A DNA stretch of 45,785 bases from positions 1 to 45,785 of the forward strand of contig NZ_JAAGVZ010000025.1 of NCBI RefSeq assembly GCF_010882125.1, read 5' to 3'. The notes below the pieces were generated by a model that saw nothing but the letters and a program-made list of their open reading frames with translations, had not been told where the DNA came from and made no database searches. Shown here piece by piece: positions 24,523 to 33,394 of this stretch. The first letter of the stretch is position 1. Each line of letters begins with the position of its first letter. This DNA comes from Peribacillus alkalitolerans (GTDB lineage: Bacteria; Bacillota; Bacilli; Bacillales; DSM-1321). The position numbers were made by a program, and so were the translations under genes.

Positions 24523-25932
24523 ATGACTTTTTCAGAAAAAGAAAATAAGCTCTTAATTATTTATCAAAAAATTCTAGATGAGATTGATGTTGGTGTCCAT
24601 GCTATTGATGAGAGTGGAAGAACCATCGTCTACAATAAAAAAATGATGGAAATAGAAGGAATGAACATAGAGGATGTTTTAGATAAGAATATCTTGGACG
24701 TTTTCACGTTTCATACTCACGATGATAGTACCTTAATTCATGCTTTGAAAAAAAATCATACGACCCAAAATGTAAAGCAAACTTATTTTAATAATAAGGG
24801 ACAAGAAATTACCACCATTAATGCTACGTTCCCCATCTCTTATGAAGCCAAAACGGTCGGGGCAATAGAAATAGCTAGAGACGTTACAAAGCTAGAAAAA
24901 ATGATAAGAGACAATATCTTTAAACAAGGAAATACGAAATATACATTTGAAAGCATCATTGGTAAAAGTGACGCCCTCCTTGAGGTGATCGAAGCAAGTA
25001 AAAGGGCGACTCGAACAACCTCCTCGATTTTAATAACAGGAGAAACGGGTACAGGAAAGGAATTGTTCGCCCAAAGTATCCATAATGGAAGCCCAAGGTC
25101 ATCTGGACCTTTTATATCTCAAAACTGTGCAGCTATCCCTGATACACTCATAGAGGGAATATTATTTGGTACTAAAAAAGGTGCATTTACTGGCGCGATA
25201 GAACGCCCTGGATTATTTGAACAAGCTGAAGAAGGAACGTTACTTTTAGATGAAATTAATTCATTGAACCCATCCCTTCAGGCGAAATTGTTACGTGCCA
25301 TTCAAGAAAAGTCCATTCGACGGGTGGGGGATACAAAAGATATTCCTGTGGACGTACGGATTATCGCAACTATAAATGAGGATCCAATAGATGCCATCGC
25401 AAATAATCGGTTACGAAAAGACCTTTATTACCGCTTGAGTGTAGTATCGTTATTCATACCACCACTTCGAGAGAGGAAAGAAGACATTGAAGAGCTAGTA
25501 CATTTCTTCCTAGAAAAATACAATCACCTATTTGGTATGAATGTGCTGGGAGTAGATGAAACTGTCCTAACTCACTTCAAGAAATATGATTGGCCCGGAA
25601 ACGTAAGAGAGCTAGAGCATATTATTGAAGGCTCAATGAATTTCCTTGATCACGAGGAGAAAATCTCATCTAATCATTTACCTATCTCCTTCCGAAACAA
25701 AGCCATTTTTAAAGAAAACCGAATCGAAAAGGCTGACATCGTTCATTTGTTGATTCAAAAGGGGAAAAATGTAAAACCACTTCATCAATATATGGAAGAA
25801 GCAGAAATATATTATTTACGCAAAGTCCTTCAGCATTACGATTTCAATGTCACTAAAGCGGCAGAATCATTGGGCATGAGTCGGCAAAACCTTCAATACC
25901 GGATGAGAAAATATGTTATTGTTAAGCAATAA
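24523..25932 (+). CDS. rocR: Sigma-54-dependent activator of arginine catabolism
   Basis: NtrC/NifA-type enhancer-binding protein, 469 residues (RocR is about 461). An N-terminal PAS-like sensory domain (about 12-120) would sense ornithine or citrulline. The AAA+ domain (about 145-375) has Walker A GETGTGKE, the sigma-54 contact loop GAFTGA (in KKGAFTGAIERPGLF) and Walker B GTLLLDEIN. The C-terminal Fis-type helix-turn-helix NVTKAAESLGMSRQNLQYRM (about 443-462) binds DNA. ATG at 24523 after GAGGTGA. Divergent from rocA; the sites it should bind lie between them. Confidence 0.95.
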   Translation: MTFSEKENKLLIIYQKILDEIDVGVHAIDESGRTIVYNKKMMEIEGMNIEDVLDKNILDVFTFHTHDDSTLIHALKKNHTTQNVKQTYFNNKGQEITTINATFPISYEAKTVGAIEIARDVTKLEKMIRDNIFKQGNTKYTFESIIGKSDALLEVIEASKRATRTTSSILITGETGTGKELFAQSIHNGSPRSSGPFISQNCAAIPDTLIEGILFGTKKGAFTGAIERPGLFEQAEEGTLLLDEINSLNPSLQAKLLRAIQEKSIRRVGDTKDIPVDVRIIATINEDPIDAIANNRLRKDLYYRLSVVSLFIPPLRERKEDIEELVHFFLEKYNHLFGMNVLGVDETVLTHFKKYDWPGNVRELEHIIEGSMNFLDHEEKISSNHLPISFRNKAIFKENRIEKADIVHLLIQKGKNVKPLHQYMEEAEIYYLRKVLQHYDFNVTKAAESLGMSRQNLQYRMRKYVIVKQ

Positions 25933-25935
25933 AAA

Positions 25936-25968
25936 AACGGATCAGCATTAGCCGATCCGTTTTGTATT
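25936..25968. terminator. Bidirectional terminator of rocR and yugI
   Basis: AACGGATC (25936-25943) with GATCCGTT (25954-25961), T-rich on the right and A-run on the left. It lies between the convergent rocR and yugI stops. Confidence 0.8.
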
Positions 25969-25974
25969 TACATA

Positions 25975-26385
25975 TTATTTTTTAACTTCTTCGCGTTGAG
26001 ATTGGTCAATCCACTCTTGAAGTTTATCTTTTAATGTATTGAAACCTTCAGTTGAGTCTGTATAAGAAGTCATTTGTTTAGAAGCTGCTGGACGTTTCTT
26101 TGCAGCTGGCTTTTTAGGTTGAGCTGCTGGACGCTCTGGAGCTTCTTCCGTAGCACGGATAGAAAGACCAATTTTGCCTGCTGCTTCATCGATAGAAAGA
26201 ACTTTTACATTTACCTCGTCGCCAACTTTTAAATGGTCATTGATGTCTTTCACAAAACCATGAGTGACTTCGGAAATGTGAACTAAACCTTGAGTTTTTT
26301 CATCAAGAGCAACAAACGCTCCGTATGGTTGAATTCCTGTGACTTTACCTGCTATTACTGAACCTACTTCGATCTTTTCTGACAT
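25975..26385 (-). CDS. yugI: S1-domain RNA-binding protein, general stress protein 13 (YugI)
   Basis: Residues about 5-75 form one S1 domain (IEVGSVIAGKVTGIQPYGAF, then GLVHISEVTHGFVKDINDHL and VKVLSIDEAAGKIGLSI). A Pro/Ala/Lys-rich linker and an acidic amphipathic tail follow. This matches YugI, a ribosome-associated protein of about 130 residues. The ATG at 26383-26385 follows AGGAGTG; the frame runs 15 codons further upstream without a site. A strong sigma-A promoter lies at 26437-26465. Confidence 0.92.
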   Translation of the reverse strand: MSEKIEVGSVIAGKVTGIQPYGAFVALDEKTQGLVHISEVTHGFVKDINDHLKVGDEVNVKVLSIDEAAGKIGLSIRATEEAPERPAAQPKKPAAKKRPAASKQMTSYTDSTEGFNTLKDKLQEWIDQSQREEVKK

Positions 26386-26436
26386 GCAAACACTCCTAAA
26401 TATAATGTAATTTCGTCTCTTTTCACACAATTATAT

Positions 26437-26465
26437 ATTATAGCACAAAATATAGAGTATATCAA
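26437..26465 (-). promoter_or_regulatory. Sigma-A promoter of yugI
   Basis: On the minus strand TTGATA (26460-26465), a 17-base spacer and TATAAT (26437-26442): near-consensus, so strong expression is expected. Confidence 0.85.
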
Positions 26466-26858
26466 AAAAACATGAATTTGAATAAGAAAAATTGCTAATA
26501 TACAAGCCTTATCGGAAATTTATGTTTAATTCGTGAGGAAAAGAGTTAATATTCACTTATTTACAATAACCATAATCACTTCTCCGTAGAATTCCTCCAA
26601 ATTATCCAAATATCCCTTTATCCCGAAAAATAATCTTTAAAAAGTGACCTTTTAATCCACACTAGATCCATTAATCACTTAAATTGGGATATTCAATAGC
26701 ATTCACCCTGACCCGCTTTATCCATTTTCCAGAGCAAAAATTCCTCACTCCTTTTACCTTTCACCTTAATATTTTTTTTACATTGTAAAAACCTTGCTAT
26801 TAAAGACTTTGTCATAAGAAAATCATTCCTATTCCATAAAAAATTAAAATAAAGTAGT
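26466..26858. other. Intergenic stretch with nothing recognised
   Basis: About 390 bp between the yugI promoter and the thiamin promoter. All frames are broken by stops; I see no RNA motif, terminator or repeat. AT-rich, with scattered short C-rich runs. Confidence 0.6.
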
Positions 26859-26886
26859 TTGACAATTCATATATTCATGTTAGGAT
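26859..26886 (+). promoter_or_regulatory. Promoter of the thiamin operon
   Basis: TTGACA (26859-26864), 16 bases, then an extended -10 (TGT before TAGGAT at 26881-26886). Start of transcription near 26893, just before the TPP aptamer. Confidence 0.65.
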
Positions 26887-26916
26887 TACATCGAAAATAA
26901 AATTACATATGACGAT

Positions 26917-27008
26917 CCACTAGGGGTGCCTTTTTAAAGGCTGAGATTAAAGTTCGACTTTAAGACCCTTTGAACCTGATTTGGTTAATACCAGCGTAGG
27001 GAAGTGGT
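26917..27008 (+). promoter_or_regulatory. TPP riboswitch (THI element)
   Basis: The conserved parts are present in order: CTAGGGGTGCC, GCTGAGAT, ACCCTTTGAACCTGAT, TGGTTAATACCAGCGTAGGGAAGTGG. The P1 ends CCACT and AGTGG pair. The last part (GGAAGTGG) can instead pair with the left arm of the downstream terminator (CCACTTTC). This is the usual design in which TPP binding allows the terminator to form and lowers thiamin gene expression. Confidence 0.97.
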
Positions 27009-27049
27009 GTTTGAAGGATACATAAATGATTTTTTATGTACTGATCTCA

Positions 27050-27093
27050 AGCCACTTTCTGTATGCTCTTGCATCATAGAAAGTGGCTTTTTT
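27050..27093 (+). terminator. Regulatory terminator of the TPP riboswitch
   Basis: Eleven-base stem AGCCACTTTCT (27050-27060) / AGAAAGTGGCT (27078-27088) and six T residues, ending 53 bp before the tenA start. Confidence 0.9.
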
Positions 27094-27145
27094 GTTTCAT
27101 TAGAAACAAAATTTGTGGGTCGTCTAAGAAAAGGAGAAATCGATT

Positions 27146-27859
27146 ATGTCATTTTCAGCGTATTTAAGAAAAGAGGTTAATGAGATTTGGGAAGCGAGTT
27201 TTAACCATCCTTTTGTTAAAGGGATTGGTGATGGAAGTCTACCTTTAGAAAAATTCAGGTATTACGTTCTCCAAGATTCTTACTATTTATCCCATTTTTC
27301 ACGAGTGCAAGCGTTAGGTGCTGCTAAAGCAACAGATTTACATACGACTGCTAGAATGGCTGCTCATGCTCAAGGAACAAATCAGGCTGAATTATCGTTG
27401 CATGAAAAATTCTCAAGGCAATTAGGTATTACAGAAGAAGAAAGACTCCAATTTATACCCGCACCAACCGCTTACGCTTACACATCACATATGTATCGAG
27501 CAGCTCAATTCGGAGGTTTAGCAGACATCCTTGCCGCTATTCTTCCGTGTTATTGGCTTTACTATGAGGTTGGCGAAAACCTAAAAAACTGTTCTCCAGA
27601 AGAAACCATCTATCAAGAATGGATTGCCGCTTATGGAGGAGAATGGTTTAAGGAGCTTGTAGAAGAGCAAATTAAGCGCTTGGATGAGCTCGCTGAAACA
27701 ATGACTGAAAGTGATCGCAACCGATTAAAAGAGCATTTTATGCTGAGTAGTATTTACGAGCTGCAATTTTGGGAAATGGCATACCAGTTAGAGAAGTGGC
27801 CTTATGAAAAGAATGTTTTTCATTCAAGTTTTATTAAAGCAGGTGAAGTCCATGTCTAA
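27146..27859 (+). CDS. tenA: Aminopyrimidine aminohydrolase / thiaminase II
   Basis: Salvages thiamin breakdown products by hydrolysing 4-amino-5-aminomethyl-2-methylpyrimidine to HMP; cytoplasmic, all-alpha. 237 residues (TenA about 236). FVKGIGDGSLPLEKFRYYVL and QDSYYLSHFSRV are the typical N-terminal helices. The catalytic Cys135 is in ILPCYWLYYEVG, and YGGEWFKELVEEQIKRLDEL is near the end. ATG at 27146 after AAAAGGAG. First gene behind the TPP riboswitch; overlaps ykoE by 8 bp. Confidence 0.96.
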   Translation: MSFSAYLRKEVNEIWEASFNHPFVKGIGDGSLPLEKFRYYVLQDSYYLSHFSRVQALGAAKATDLHTTARMAAHAQGTNQAELSLHEKFSRQLGITEEERLQFIPAPTAYAYTSHMYRAAQFGGLADILAAILPCYWLYYEVGENLKNCSPEETIYQEWIAAYGGEWFKELVEEQIKRLDELAETMTESDRNRLKEHFMLSSIYELQFWEMAYQLEKWPYEKNVFHSSFIKAGEVHV

Positions 27860-28430
27860 ATTAAAATTAACAGACATTTTAGTAACCGTTGTTATTTCAA
27901 TAGGATTTGGAATCATTTATAAACTGTGGGGGCCTCTGTATTCCTTGGTTAAACCGTTTGGGTTGCATGCTGATCAGCTCATATATGGAATGTGGTTCAT
28001 GGCTGCTACGGTTGCCTTTTTAATCATTCGAAAGCCAGGTGTTGCATTATTAGCGGAAATCGCTGCATCATCAGGAGAGTTTTTAATGGGGTCGGAGTGG
28101 GGCCTAGAGGTATTGATATACGGGCTGATTCAAGGATTATTTGCTGAAGCCATATTCTTCATGACTGGGTATAAGCGTTCAAACATGCTGATTATTTGTA
28201 TGGCTGCCATGGCTTCTTCTATCGGCTCTATCTTTATGGACTATTTTAAAGGATATATTGAGGATTTAGCATTTTGGAATCTCTCACTGTTTCTCGGAGC
28301 TAGAATCTTAGGCTCAATCCTTATCGCGGGAATTGGAGCTGTTTACCTTGTTCGAGCTTTAGAAAAAACAGGGGTGACTAGTTTAGTTAGACCAGTAGCT
28401 CAACAGGATTATGATGATTTGAATCACTAA
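27852..28430 (+). CDS. ykoE: ECF transporter substrate-binding membrane protein (YkoE), HMP/thiamin precursor
   Basis: Membrane S-component, 192 residues with about five to six spans (LTDILVTVVISIGFGIIYKL, MWFMAATVAFLII, ALLAEIAASSGEFLMGS, LIQGLFAEAIFF...). It binds the thiamin pyrimidine precursor for the YkoEDC importer. The start at ATG 27852 has AGGTGA (27841-27846) inside the end of tenA; the frame open from 27804 lacks a site. In B. subtilis the operon is ykoFEDC; ykoF, the small thiamin-binding partner, is absent. Confidence 0.92.
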   Translation: MSKLKLTDILVTVVISIGFGIIYKLWGPLYSLVKPFGLHADQLIYGMWFMAATVAFLIIRKPGVALLAEIAASSGEFLMGSEWGLEVLIYGLIQGLFAEAIFFMTGYKRSNMLIICMAAMASSIGSIFMDYFKGYIEDLAFWNLSLFLGARILGSILIAGIGAVYLVRALEKTGVTSLVRPVAQQDYDDLNH

Positions 28431-28447
28431 AGAAGGAGGACATAGGA

Positions 28448-29890
28448 ATGAATGTTGGCAATCTTCGCCTCAAATTTCCTGGTCGTAAAAAATTATTATT
28501 TAGAGACCTGTCACTTTCTATAAAAGACAAAGAGAAAGTTTTACTTTTGGGGCCATCTGGATGTGGCAAATCAACTTTGCTTCAAGTGTTATCTGGAATT
28601 ATACCTAGATCTGTTGAAATCCCAATGAGAGCTACAAATCAACAGCTTCCTCTTTCATGGGGGTATGTTTTTCAAGATCCTGAATCCCAATTTTGCATGC
28701 CCTATGTGGATGAAGAAATTGCTTTTGTATTAGAGAATTTACAGATTCCTAGAGAAGAAATGATTGAGAGAATACAAGATTTATTGAAGATGGTCGATTT
28801 ACCCTTAGACCATCTTCATACAAACATCGCTAGTCTCTCAGGTGGTATGAAACAAAAGCTAGCAATCGCCTCTGTGCTTGCCCTTAACCCGGATACTTTA
28901 TTTCTCGATGAACCGACTGCACTTTTAGATGGTGCTGGTACACAAGCTGTCTGGGACACGGTTAAGAAAATAAGCACCGATAAGACATTGGTCATAGTGG
29001 AACACAAGCTAGATCATGTACTTGATTTAATTGAAAGGATAATACTCTTTAACGATCAAGGTGAAATCATAGCAGATGGTCCAAAGCAATTGATTTTATC
29101 AAAATATAAGAGGGTTTTGAAATCACAGGGAGTTTGGTATCCAGGTGCATGGGAGGATTACCTTCAAGACCATCCACCACCTCGGATTACGCCTTCAACC
29201 CATTTCATAATGGAATTAGAGAATTTCAAAGGATTTATCGAAAAAAAACCTAAAATATCGATTCAAAAAGCAAATGTTGCAGCAGGAGAATGGATTGCCA
29301 TCGTGGGGAAAAATGGGGCAGGAAAATCAACCACGCTTCACAGTTTCATGCAATTTATTAAAACAACGGGTAAATATGAACTATTTGGTCAGCAGGTTCA
29401 ATCAAAAAAAGTACCTACACAGTGCACATTTGTTTTTCAAAACCCTGAGTTTCAGTTTGTTACGAATTCCGTTTTTGATGAAATTGCCTATAGTCTTAGA
29501 CTAAAGAAACTGGATGAAAAATCGATTACTGAACAAGTGGAAGAATTGTTGAAGCGTTTTAAGCTGAACGATCATCAGAATCAACACCCCTTTCAGCTAT
29601 CTATGGGACAAAAAAGAAGACTTAGTGTTGCAGCTTCCATTGTCAACAATCAAGATTTGATTTTATTGGATGAACCTACTTTTGGACAGGATTCAAAAAA
29701 TACCTTTCAACTATTAGAAATGCTACAGGAGTATCAGAAAGCAGGTTCAACGATTGTAATTGTGACCCATGATGAACATATTGTAGAGCATTTTGCTACA
29801 AGAGTTTGGACTATTGAGGATGGAAAACTAGTCTCAGATCAGCTGATCCAGCCAAATATTCATAATAACGTGAGGAGTCTCGTTTTATGA
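28448..29890 (+). CDS. ykoD: ECF transporter double ATPase (YkoD)
   Basis: Two fused ABC ATPase domains in 480 residues. The first has Walker A GPSGCGKSTLL (about 36-46), signature LSGGMKQKLAIA and Walker B TLFLDEPTALLD. The second has GKNGAGKSTTL (about 288-298), LSMGQKRRLSVAA and LILLDEPTFGQD. The doubled ATPase energises import of HMP-type precursors with YkoE and YkoC. ATG at 28448 after GGAGGA. Its stop overlaps the ykoC start by 4 bp. Confidence 0.94.
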   Translation: MNVGNLRLKFPGRKKLLFRDLSLSIKDKEKVLLLGPSGCGKSTLLQVLSGIIPRSVEIPMRATNQQLPLSWGYVFQDPESQFCMPYVDEEIAFVLENLQIPREEMIERIQDLLKMVDLPLDHLHTNIASLSGGMKQKLAIASVLALNPDTLFLDEPTALLDGAGTQAVWDTVKKISTDKTLVIVEHKLDHVLDLIERIILFNDQGEIIADGPKQLILSKYKRVLKSQGVWYPGAWEDYLQDHPPPRITPSTHFIMELENFKGFIEKKPKISIQKANVAAGEWIAIVGKNGAGKSTTLHSFMQFIKTTGKYELFGQQVQSKKVPTQCTFVFQNPEFQFVTNSVFDEIAYSLRLKKLDEKSITEQVEELLKRFKLNDHQNQHPFQLSMGQKRRLSVAASIVNNQDLILLDEPTFGQDSKNTFQLLEMLQEYQKAGSTIVIVTHDEHIVEHFATRVWTIEDGKLVSDQLIQPNIHNNVRSLVL

Positions 29891-30690
29891 ATATGGGATG
29901 GAGTCTTCAGGAAACTTGGATATATCGAATCAATCCTAGCTTCAAATTATTTGTGCTAATGGGGTTGTTTATTTTCATCCTTTTTGTTCATGTTTTAAAT
30001 TGGTTAACCTATTTAACTATCATATCCTTCATTTTGTTATGGTTCTTTTCAGGTATTTCAAAAAAAATGTTATTTGTGCTGGTTCTCCCTTTCTTTATTG
30101 TATTTATTTCGACTGCATCCTCCATGATTTTGTTTGGCAAAGGCGAAACCATTTGGTTCCAATGGGGGCTTATTCAAATCTCAGAGGAAAGTTTTTATCG
30201 AGGAATACATCTTGGTTTTAGAGCATTTATCTTTGCAACATTAGGGTTACTATTTGCTCTTACAACTCGACCAGTTATGCTGTTTTACTCGTTAATGCAG
30301 CAGGTTCACCTTAAACCCAAATATGCTTACAGCTTTATGGCTGGATACCGATTAATCCCGATCATGGTCGAGGAATTTTTTACAATACGAAACGCCATGA
30401 AGGTCAGGGGTATTGCACAGAACAAAGGCTTAACAAGCTTTTATCATAAACTAAAAACCTATTCTATTCCTCTTCTTGCTGGGAGCATTCGAAGGGCTCA
30501 TCGGATTGCCATTGCCATGGAGGCCAAACGGTTTACAGGAAATAAGCATCGAACCTATTTTTATGAGATTCGTTTTTCAAAGTATGATGGTTTCTTTATT
30601 GCGTTAATAATGGTCATCATTTTCGTAAGTTTCTATGTTTCAACTATTCTTCCAATTTTCCCAGTAGGAGATGTCCGTTATGGAAAATAG
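29887..30690 (+). CDS. ykoC: ECF transporter T-component (YkoC)
   Basis: Transmembrane coupling subunit, 267 residues, with an N-terminal cluster of about four to five spans. A cytoplasmic helical part carries the coupling motifs that dock on the ATPases (YRLIPIMVEEFFTIRNAMKVRG and GSIRRAHRIAIAMEAKRFTG; read here in parts), then a last span. ATG at 29887 overlaps the ykoD stop; GAGGAG lies 11 nt upstream. An internal ATG two codons on is possible. It overlaps tenI by 11 bp. Confidence 0.92.
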   Translation: MNMGWSLQETWIYRINPSFKLFVLMGLFIFILFVHVLNWLTYLTIISFILLWFFSGISKKMLFVLVLPFFIVFISTASSMILFGKGETIWFQWGLIQISEESFYRGIHLGFRAFIFATLGLLFALTTRPVMLFYSLMQQVHLKPKYAYSFMAGYRLIPIMVEEFFTIRNAMKVRGIAQNKGLTSFYHKLKTYSIPLLAGSIRRAHRIAIAMEAKRFTGNKHRTYFYEIRFSKYDGFFIALIMVIIFVSFYVSTILPIFPVGDVRYGK

Positions 30691-31336
30691 TAAGAATTTG
30701 AATGGTATCAAGAACCAATTACACGTCATATCAACAGGGCAACAATCTATTCAAAAGCTCGTGGACATTGCTGGTAGCATCCATTCTTATATTGATGTGC
30801 TTCACATTCGCGAGAAAAGCTGGACCGCCAAAGAAATTGTGATGACCATAGAAGCTCTAGGTAGTGCTGGTTTCCCTCTTGAGAAAATCATGGTCAATGA
30901 CAGAGTGGACATCGCCTATCTAATGAAAACAGGAGGAGTTCAACTAACTCACCATAGCATTGAAGGTTCTCTAGTTAAACAAGTCTTCCCTACATTAAAA
31001 ATGGGCTCATCGATTCATTCAATGGAAGAAGCGAAGCATGCCTTTCAACAAGGAGCAGATTTTCTACTGTACGGGAACATCTTCCCTACCCTTTCAAAAG
31101 AGGGTAAACCAGGAGTAGGAATCCAAAAATTGAAAGACATCGTGCAAACTGTCCCCATTCCTATTGTCGCGATTGGAGGAATCACTCAACAGAATACGAT
31201 AGAAGTTTTATCATCAGGCTGCAACGGAATAGCCGTATTATCTGGCATTTTACAATCTGATAATCCGTTAGATTCCGCAAAGCTTTATAGAGAAAAATTA
31301 GATCAGGTGGTGAGTCGAGTTGAAACAATATTATGA
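30680..31336 (+). CDS. tenI: Thiazole tautomerase TenI
   Basis: ThiE-like TIM barrel, 218 residues, that in B. subtilis aromatises the thiazole phosphate made by ThiG. Seen are LHIREKSWTAKE, VNDRVDIAYLMKTGGVQL, MGSSIHSMEEAKHA, FLLYGNIFPT and VAIGGITQQN. The residue matching the catalytic His of B. subtilis TenI (FGHVFET) is Asn133 here (YGNIFPT); whether it is fully active is uncertain. ATG at 30680 with AGGAG nine bases upstream; an earlier ATG (30671) touches the site and is less likely. Overlaps ykoC by 11 bp and thiO by 17 bp. Confidence 0.88.
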   Translation: MENSKNLNGIKNQLHVISTGQQSIQKLVDIAGSIHSYIDVLHIREKSWTAKEIVMTIEALGSAGFPLEKIMVNDRVDIAYLMKTGGVQLTHHSIEGSLVKQVFPTLKMGSSIHSMEEAKHAFQQGADFLLYGNIFPTLSKEGKPGVGIQKLKDIVQTVPIPIVAIGGITQQNTIEVLSSGCNGIAVLSGILQSDNPLDSAKLYREKLDQVVSRVETIL

Positions 31337-32441
31337 CGTCATCATTGTTGGCGGAGGAGTAATTGGAAGTTCAATTGCTTATCAACTGGCTAAAAGAAAA
31401 AAGAAAGTGCTGTTAATAGAAGAAAATCAGATTTCGAGTAAAGCTTCTAAGGCTGCAGCAGGAATGCTAGGTGTTCATACCGAGTTACATAATAACGAGC
31501 ATCTATTCTCATTAGCCAAGGAAAGTCGAGATATGCTCCCGATACTTTCTGAGGAATTAAAAGATATTTGTGGAATAGATATTGAACTTATTCAAAATGG
31601 GATGATTAAGCTTGCACAAACTGAAGGAGAAAAAGATAAACTTAAAGAGATGTCTCTCCAAAGCGATCAAGTTGAATGGCTGTCACCTTCCCAATTGTCA
31701 AACTTTGAACCGAACCTATCGCACAGTAGCTACGGTGGATTACACCTCCCAAAAGATGGAAATGTATCTGCTCCAAATCTTACTAAAGCATTTGCAGTGT
31801 CAGCTCAACGTTTAGGAGCCGAGATAAAAGAATATACATCCGTTTATGATTTTATAAGAGAAAGTAAAAGGATTATTGGAATCAAAACATTGACGGAATC
31901 CTATTTTGCAGATGAAGTCATAGTTGCAGGCGGAGCATGGAGTCAACAATTACTGAAACAGGTTGATATTGAGGTAAAAAGTTATCCAGTCAAGGGTGAA
32001 TGCTTCTCTGTATATGATAGTGAAAATTTGATAAAAAGGACCATCTTCACTAATGGGTGCTACATCGTTCCAAAGGCTGGGGGGCGTCTTCTAATAGGTG
32101 CCACTGAACATCTTCATACTTTTGATGAATCCGTTTCACTAAAAGGAATTTCTGGTTTAATGACTAGAGCTATTTCTCTCGTCCCCCGACTAGCCAATGC
32201 TAAATTGGATAGAGCCTGGGCAGGCATACGCCCCCGAACACAAAGTGGCTTACCTCTAATGGGAAGATGTGCAGATTGGGAAGGTCTATCCATTGCGACA
32301 GGTCATTATCGTAATGGCATCTTATTGGCACCCATCACCGGTGTAATCATGGCTGACTTAGTAGAAGGAAAGGAATCTCATCTTCTATTAGCATTAAACA
32401 CACTTAAAACAAGGAGTGAAATACGTGGAGTTACGAATTAA
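31320..32441 (+). CDS. thiO: Glycine oxidase ThiO
   Basis: FAD-dependent amino-acid oxidase, 373 residues. It makes dehydroglycine from glycine for the thiazole ring in aerobic bacilli. The N-terminal dinucleotide fold DVIIVGGGVIGSSIAYQLAK is followed by ASKAAAGMLGVH, VIVAGGAWSQQLL, DRAWAGIRPRTQSGLPLMG and IATGHYRNGILLAPITG near the end, typical of the family. The start is TTG at 31320-31322 after AGGTGGTGAG, overlapping tenI by 17 bp. It overlaps thiS by 17 bp. Confidence 0.94.
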   Translation: MKQYYDVIIVGGGVIGSSIAYQLAKRKKKVLLIEENQISSKASKAAAGMLGVHTELHNNEHLFSLAKESRDMLPILSEELKDICGIDIELIQNGMIKLAQTEGEKDKLKEMSLQSDQVEWLSPSQLSNFEPNLSHSSYGGLHLPKDGNVSAPNLTKAFAVSAQRLGAEIKEYTSVYDFIRESKRIIGIKTLTESYFADEVIVAGGAWSQQLLKQVDIEVKSYPVKGECFSVYDSENLIKRTIFTNGCYIVPKAGGRLLIGATEHLHTFDESVSLKGISGLMTRAISLVPRLANAKLDRAWAGIRPRTQSGLPLMGRCADWEGLSIATGHYRNGILLAPITGVIMADLVEGKESHLLLALNTLKTRSEIRGVTN

Positions 32442-32628
32442 TGGTCAATTCGTTCAAGTACCCAATTCCATTTCCACCATTTCAGATTTAATAGAGCATT
32501 TTAATTTAGAAAACCGAGTAGTCATTATCGAACAAAATCATGTGATATTGGAAAAACAGGAACATCAACATACAAAAGTTAACGAGCAAGATTCCATTGA
32601 GATTGTACAATTTGTAGGAGGCGGCTGA
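32425..32628 (+). CDS. thiS: Sulfur carrier protein ThiS, 67 aa
   Basis: Ubiquitin-fold sulfur carrier for thiazole synthesis. It ends in ...IVQFVGGG, the exposed C-terminal glycines that ThiF adenylates and that then carry the thiocarboxylate. The GTG at 32425 is chosen because AAGGAG (32411-32416) lies eight bases upstream; a GTG at 32416 overlaps that site. Its stop is one base from the thiG start. Confidence 0.93.
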   Translation: MELRINGQFVQVPNSISTISDLIEHFNLENRVVIIEQNHVILEKQEHQHTKVNEQDSIEIVQFVGGG

Positions 32629-32629
32629 G

Positions 32630-33394
32630 ATGCTAAATATAGGAAAACACTCATTTCATTCTAGATTACTGTTAGGTACGGGGAAGTATCCAAATTTCGA
32701 TATCCAACAATGTGCTGTAGAAGAATCAGAGACAGAAATATTAACATTTGCGGTTCGACGTATGAATATTTTCGAACAGAGTCAGCCTAATTTCTTAGAA
32801 AAATTAGATATAAAAAAGTACTCATTGTTACCAAACACAGCAGGTGCCAAAACTGCACAGGATGCTGTTCGACTTGCAAAATTAGCGAAAGCTTCCGGGT
32901 TATGCGACATGATAAAAGTTGAAGTGATTGGGTGTGATAAAACGCTACTACCTGATCCCATCGAAACATTTAAAGCCACTGAAGAACTTTTAAAAGAAGG
33001 CTTTATCGTTCTTCCTTATACCTCGGATGATGTTGTACTTGCAAGAAAGCTAGAAGAGCTCGGGGCTCATGCGATTATGCCAGGTGCTTCTCCAATTGGA
33101 TCTGGCCAAGGAATCATCAATCCTATCAACTTAAGCTTTATTATCGAACAAGCTAAGGTACCTGTAATCGTTGATGCAGGGGTAGGTTCTCCTGCTGACG
33201 CCGCTTTTGCAATGGAATTAGGTGCTGATGCAGTACTTTTAAATACTGCTGTTTCATCTGCTAAGGATCCCGTAAAAATGGCAATCGCAATGAAACTGGC
33301 GATTCAAGCTGGCCGACTAGGGTTTGAAGCAGGAAGAATTTCTAAAAAGCGATATGCTACTGCAAGCAGCCCAATGGAGGGGTTAAGCGTTTGA
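32630..33394 (+). CDS. thiG: Thiazole synthase ThiG
   Basis: TIM-barrel enzyme, 254 residues, forming the thiazole phosphate from deoxyxylulose phosphate, dehydroglycine and ThiS thiocarboxylate. Seen are [44 protein letters not shown], the Schiff-base Lys in [29 protein letters not shown] and [23 protein letters not shown] at 32630 with GGAGG upstream in thiS. The end overlaps thiF by 4 bp. Confidence 0.96.
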   Translation: MLNIGKHSFHSRLLLGTGKYPNFDIQQCAVEESETEILTFAVRRMNIFEQSQPNFLEKLDIKKYSLLPNTAGAKTAQDAVRLAKLAKASGLCDMIKVEVIGCDKTLLPDPIETFKATEELLKEGFIVLPYTSDDVVLARKLEELGAHAIMPGASPIGSGQGIINPINLSFIIEQAKVPVIVDAGVGSPADAAFAMELGADAVLLNTAVSSAKDPVKMAIAMKLAIQAGRLGFEAGRISKKRYATASSPMEGLSV

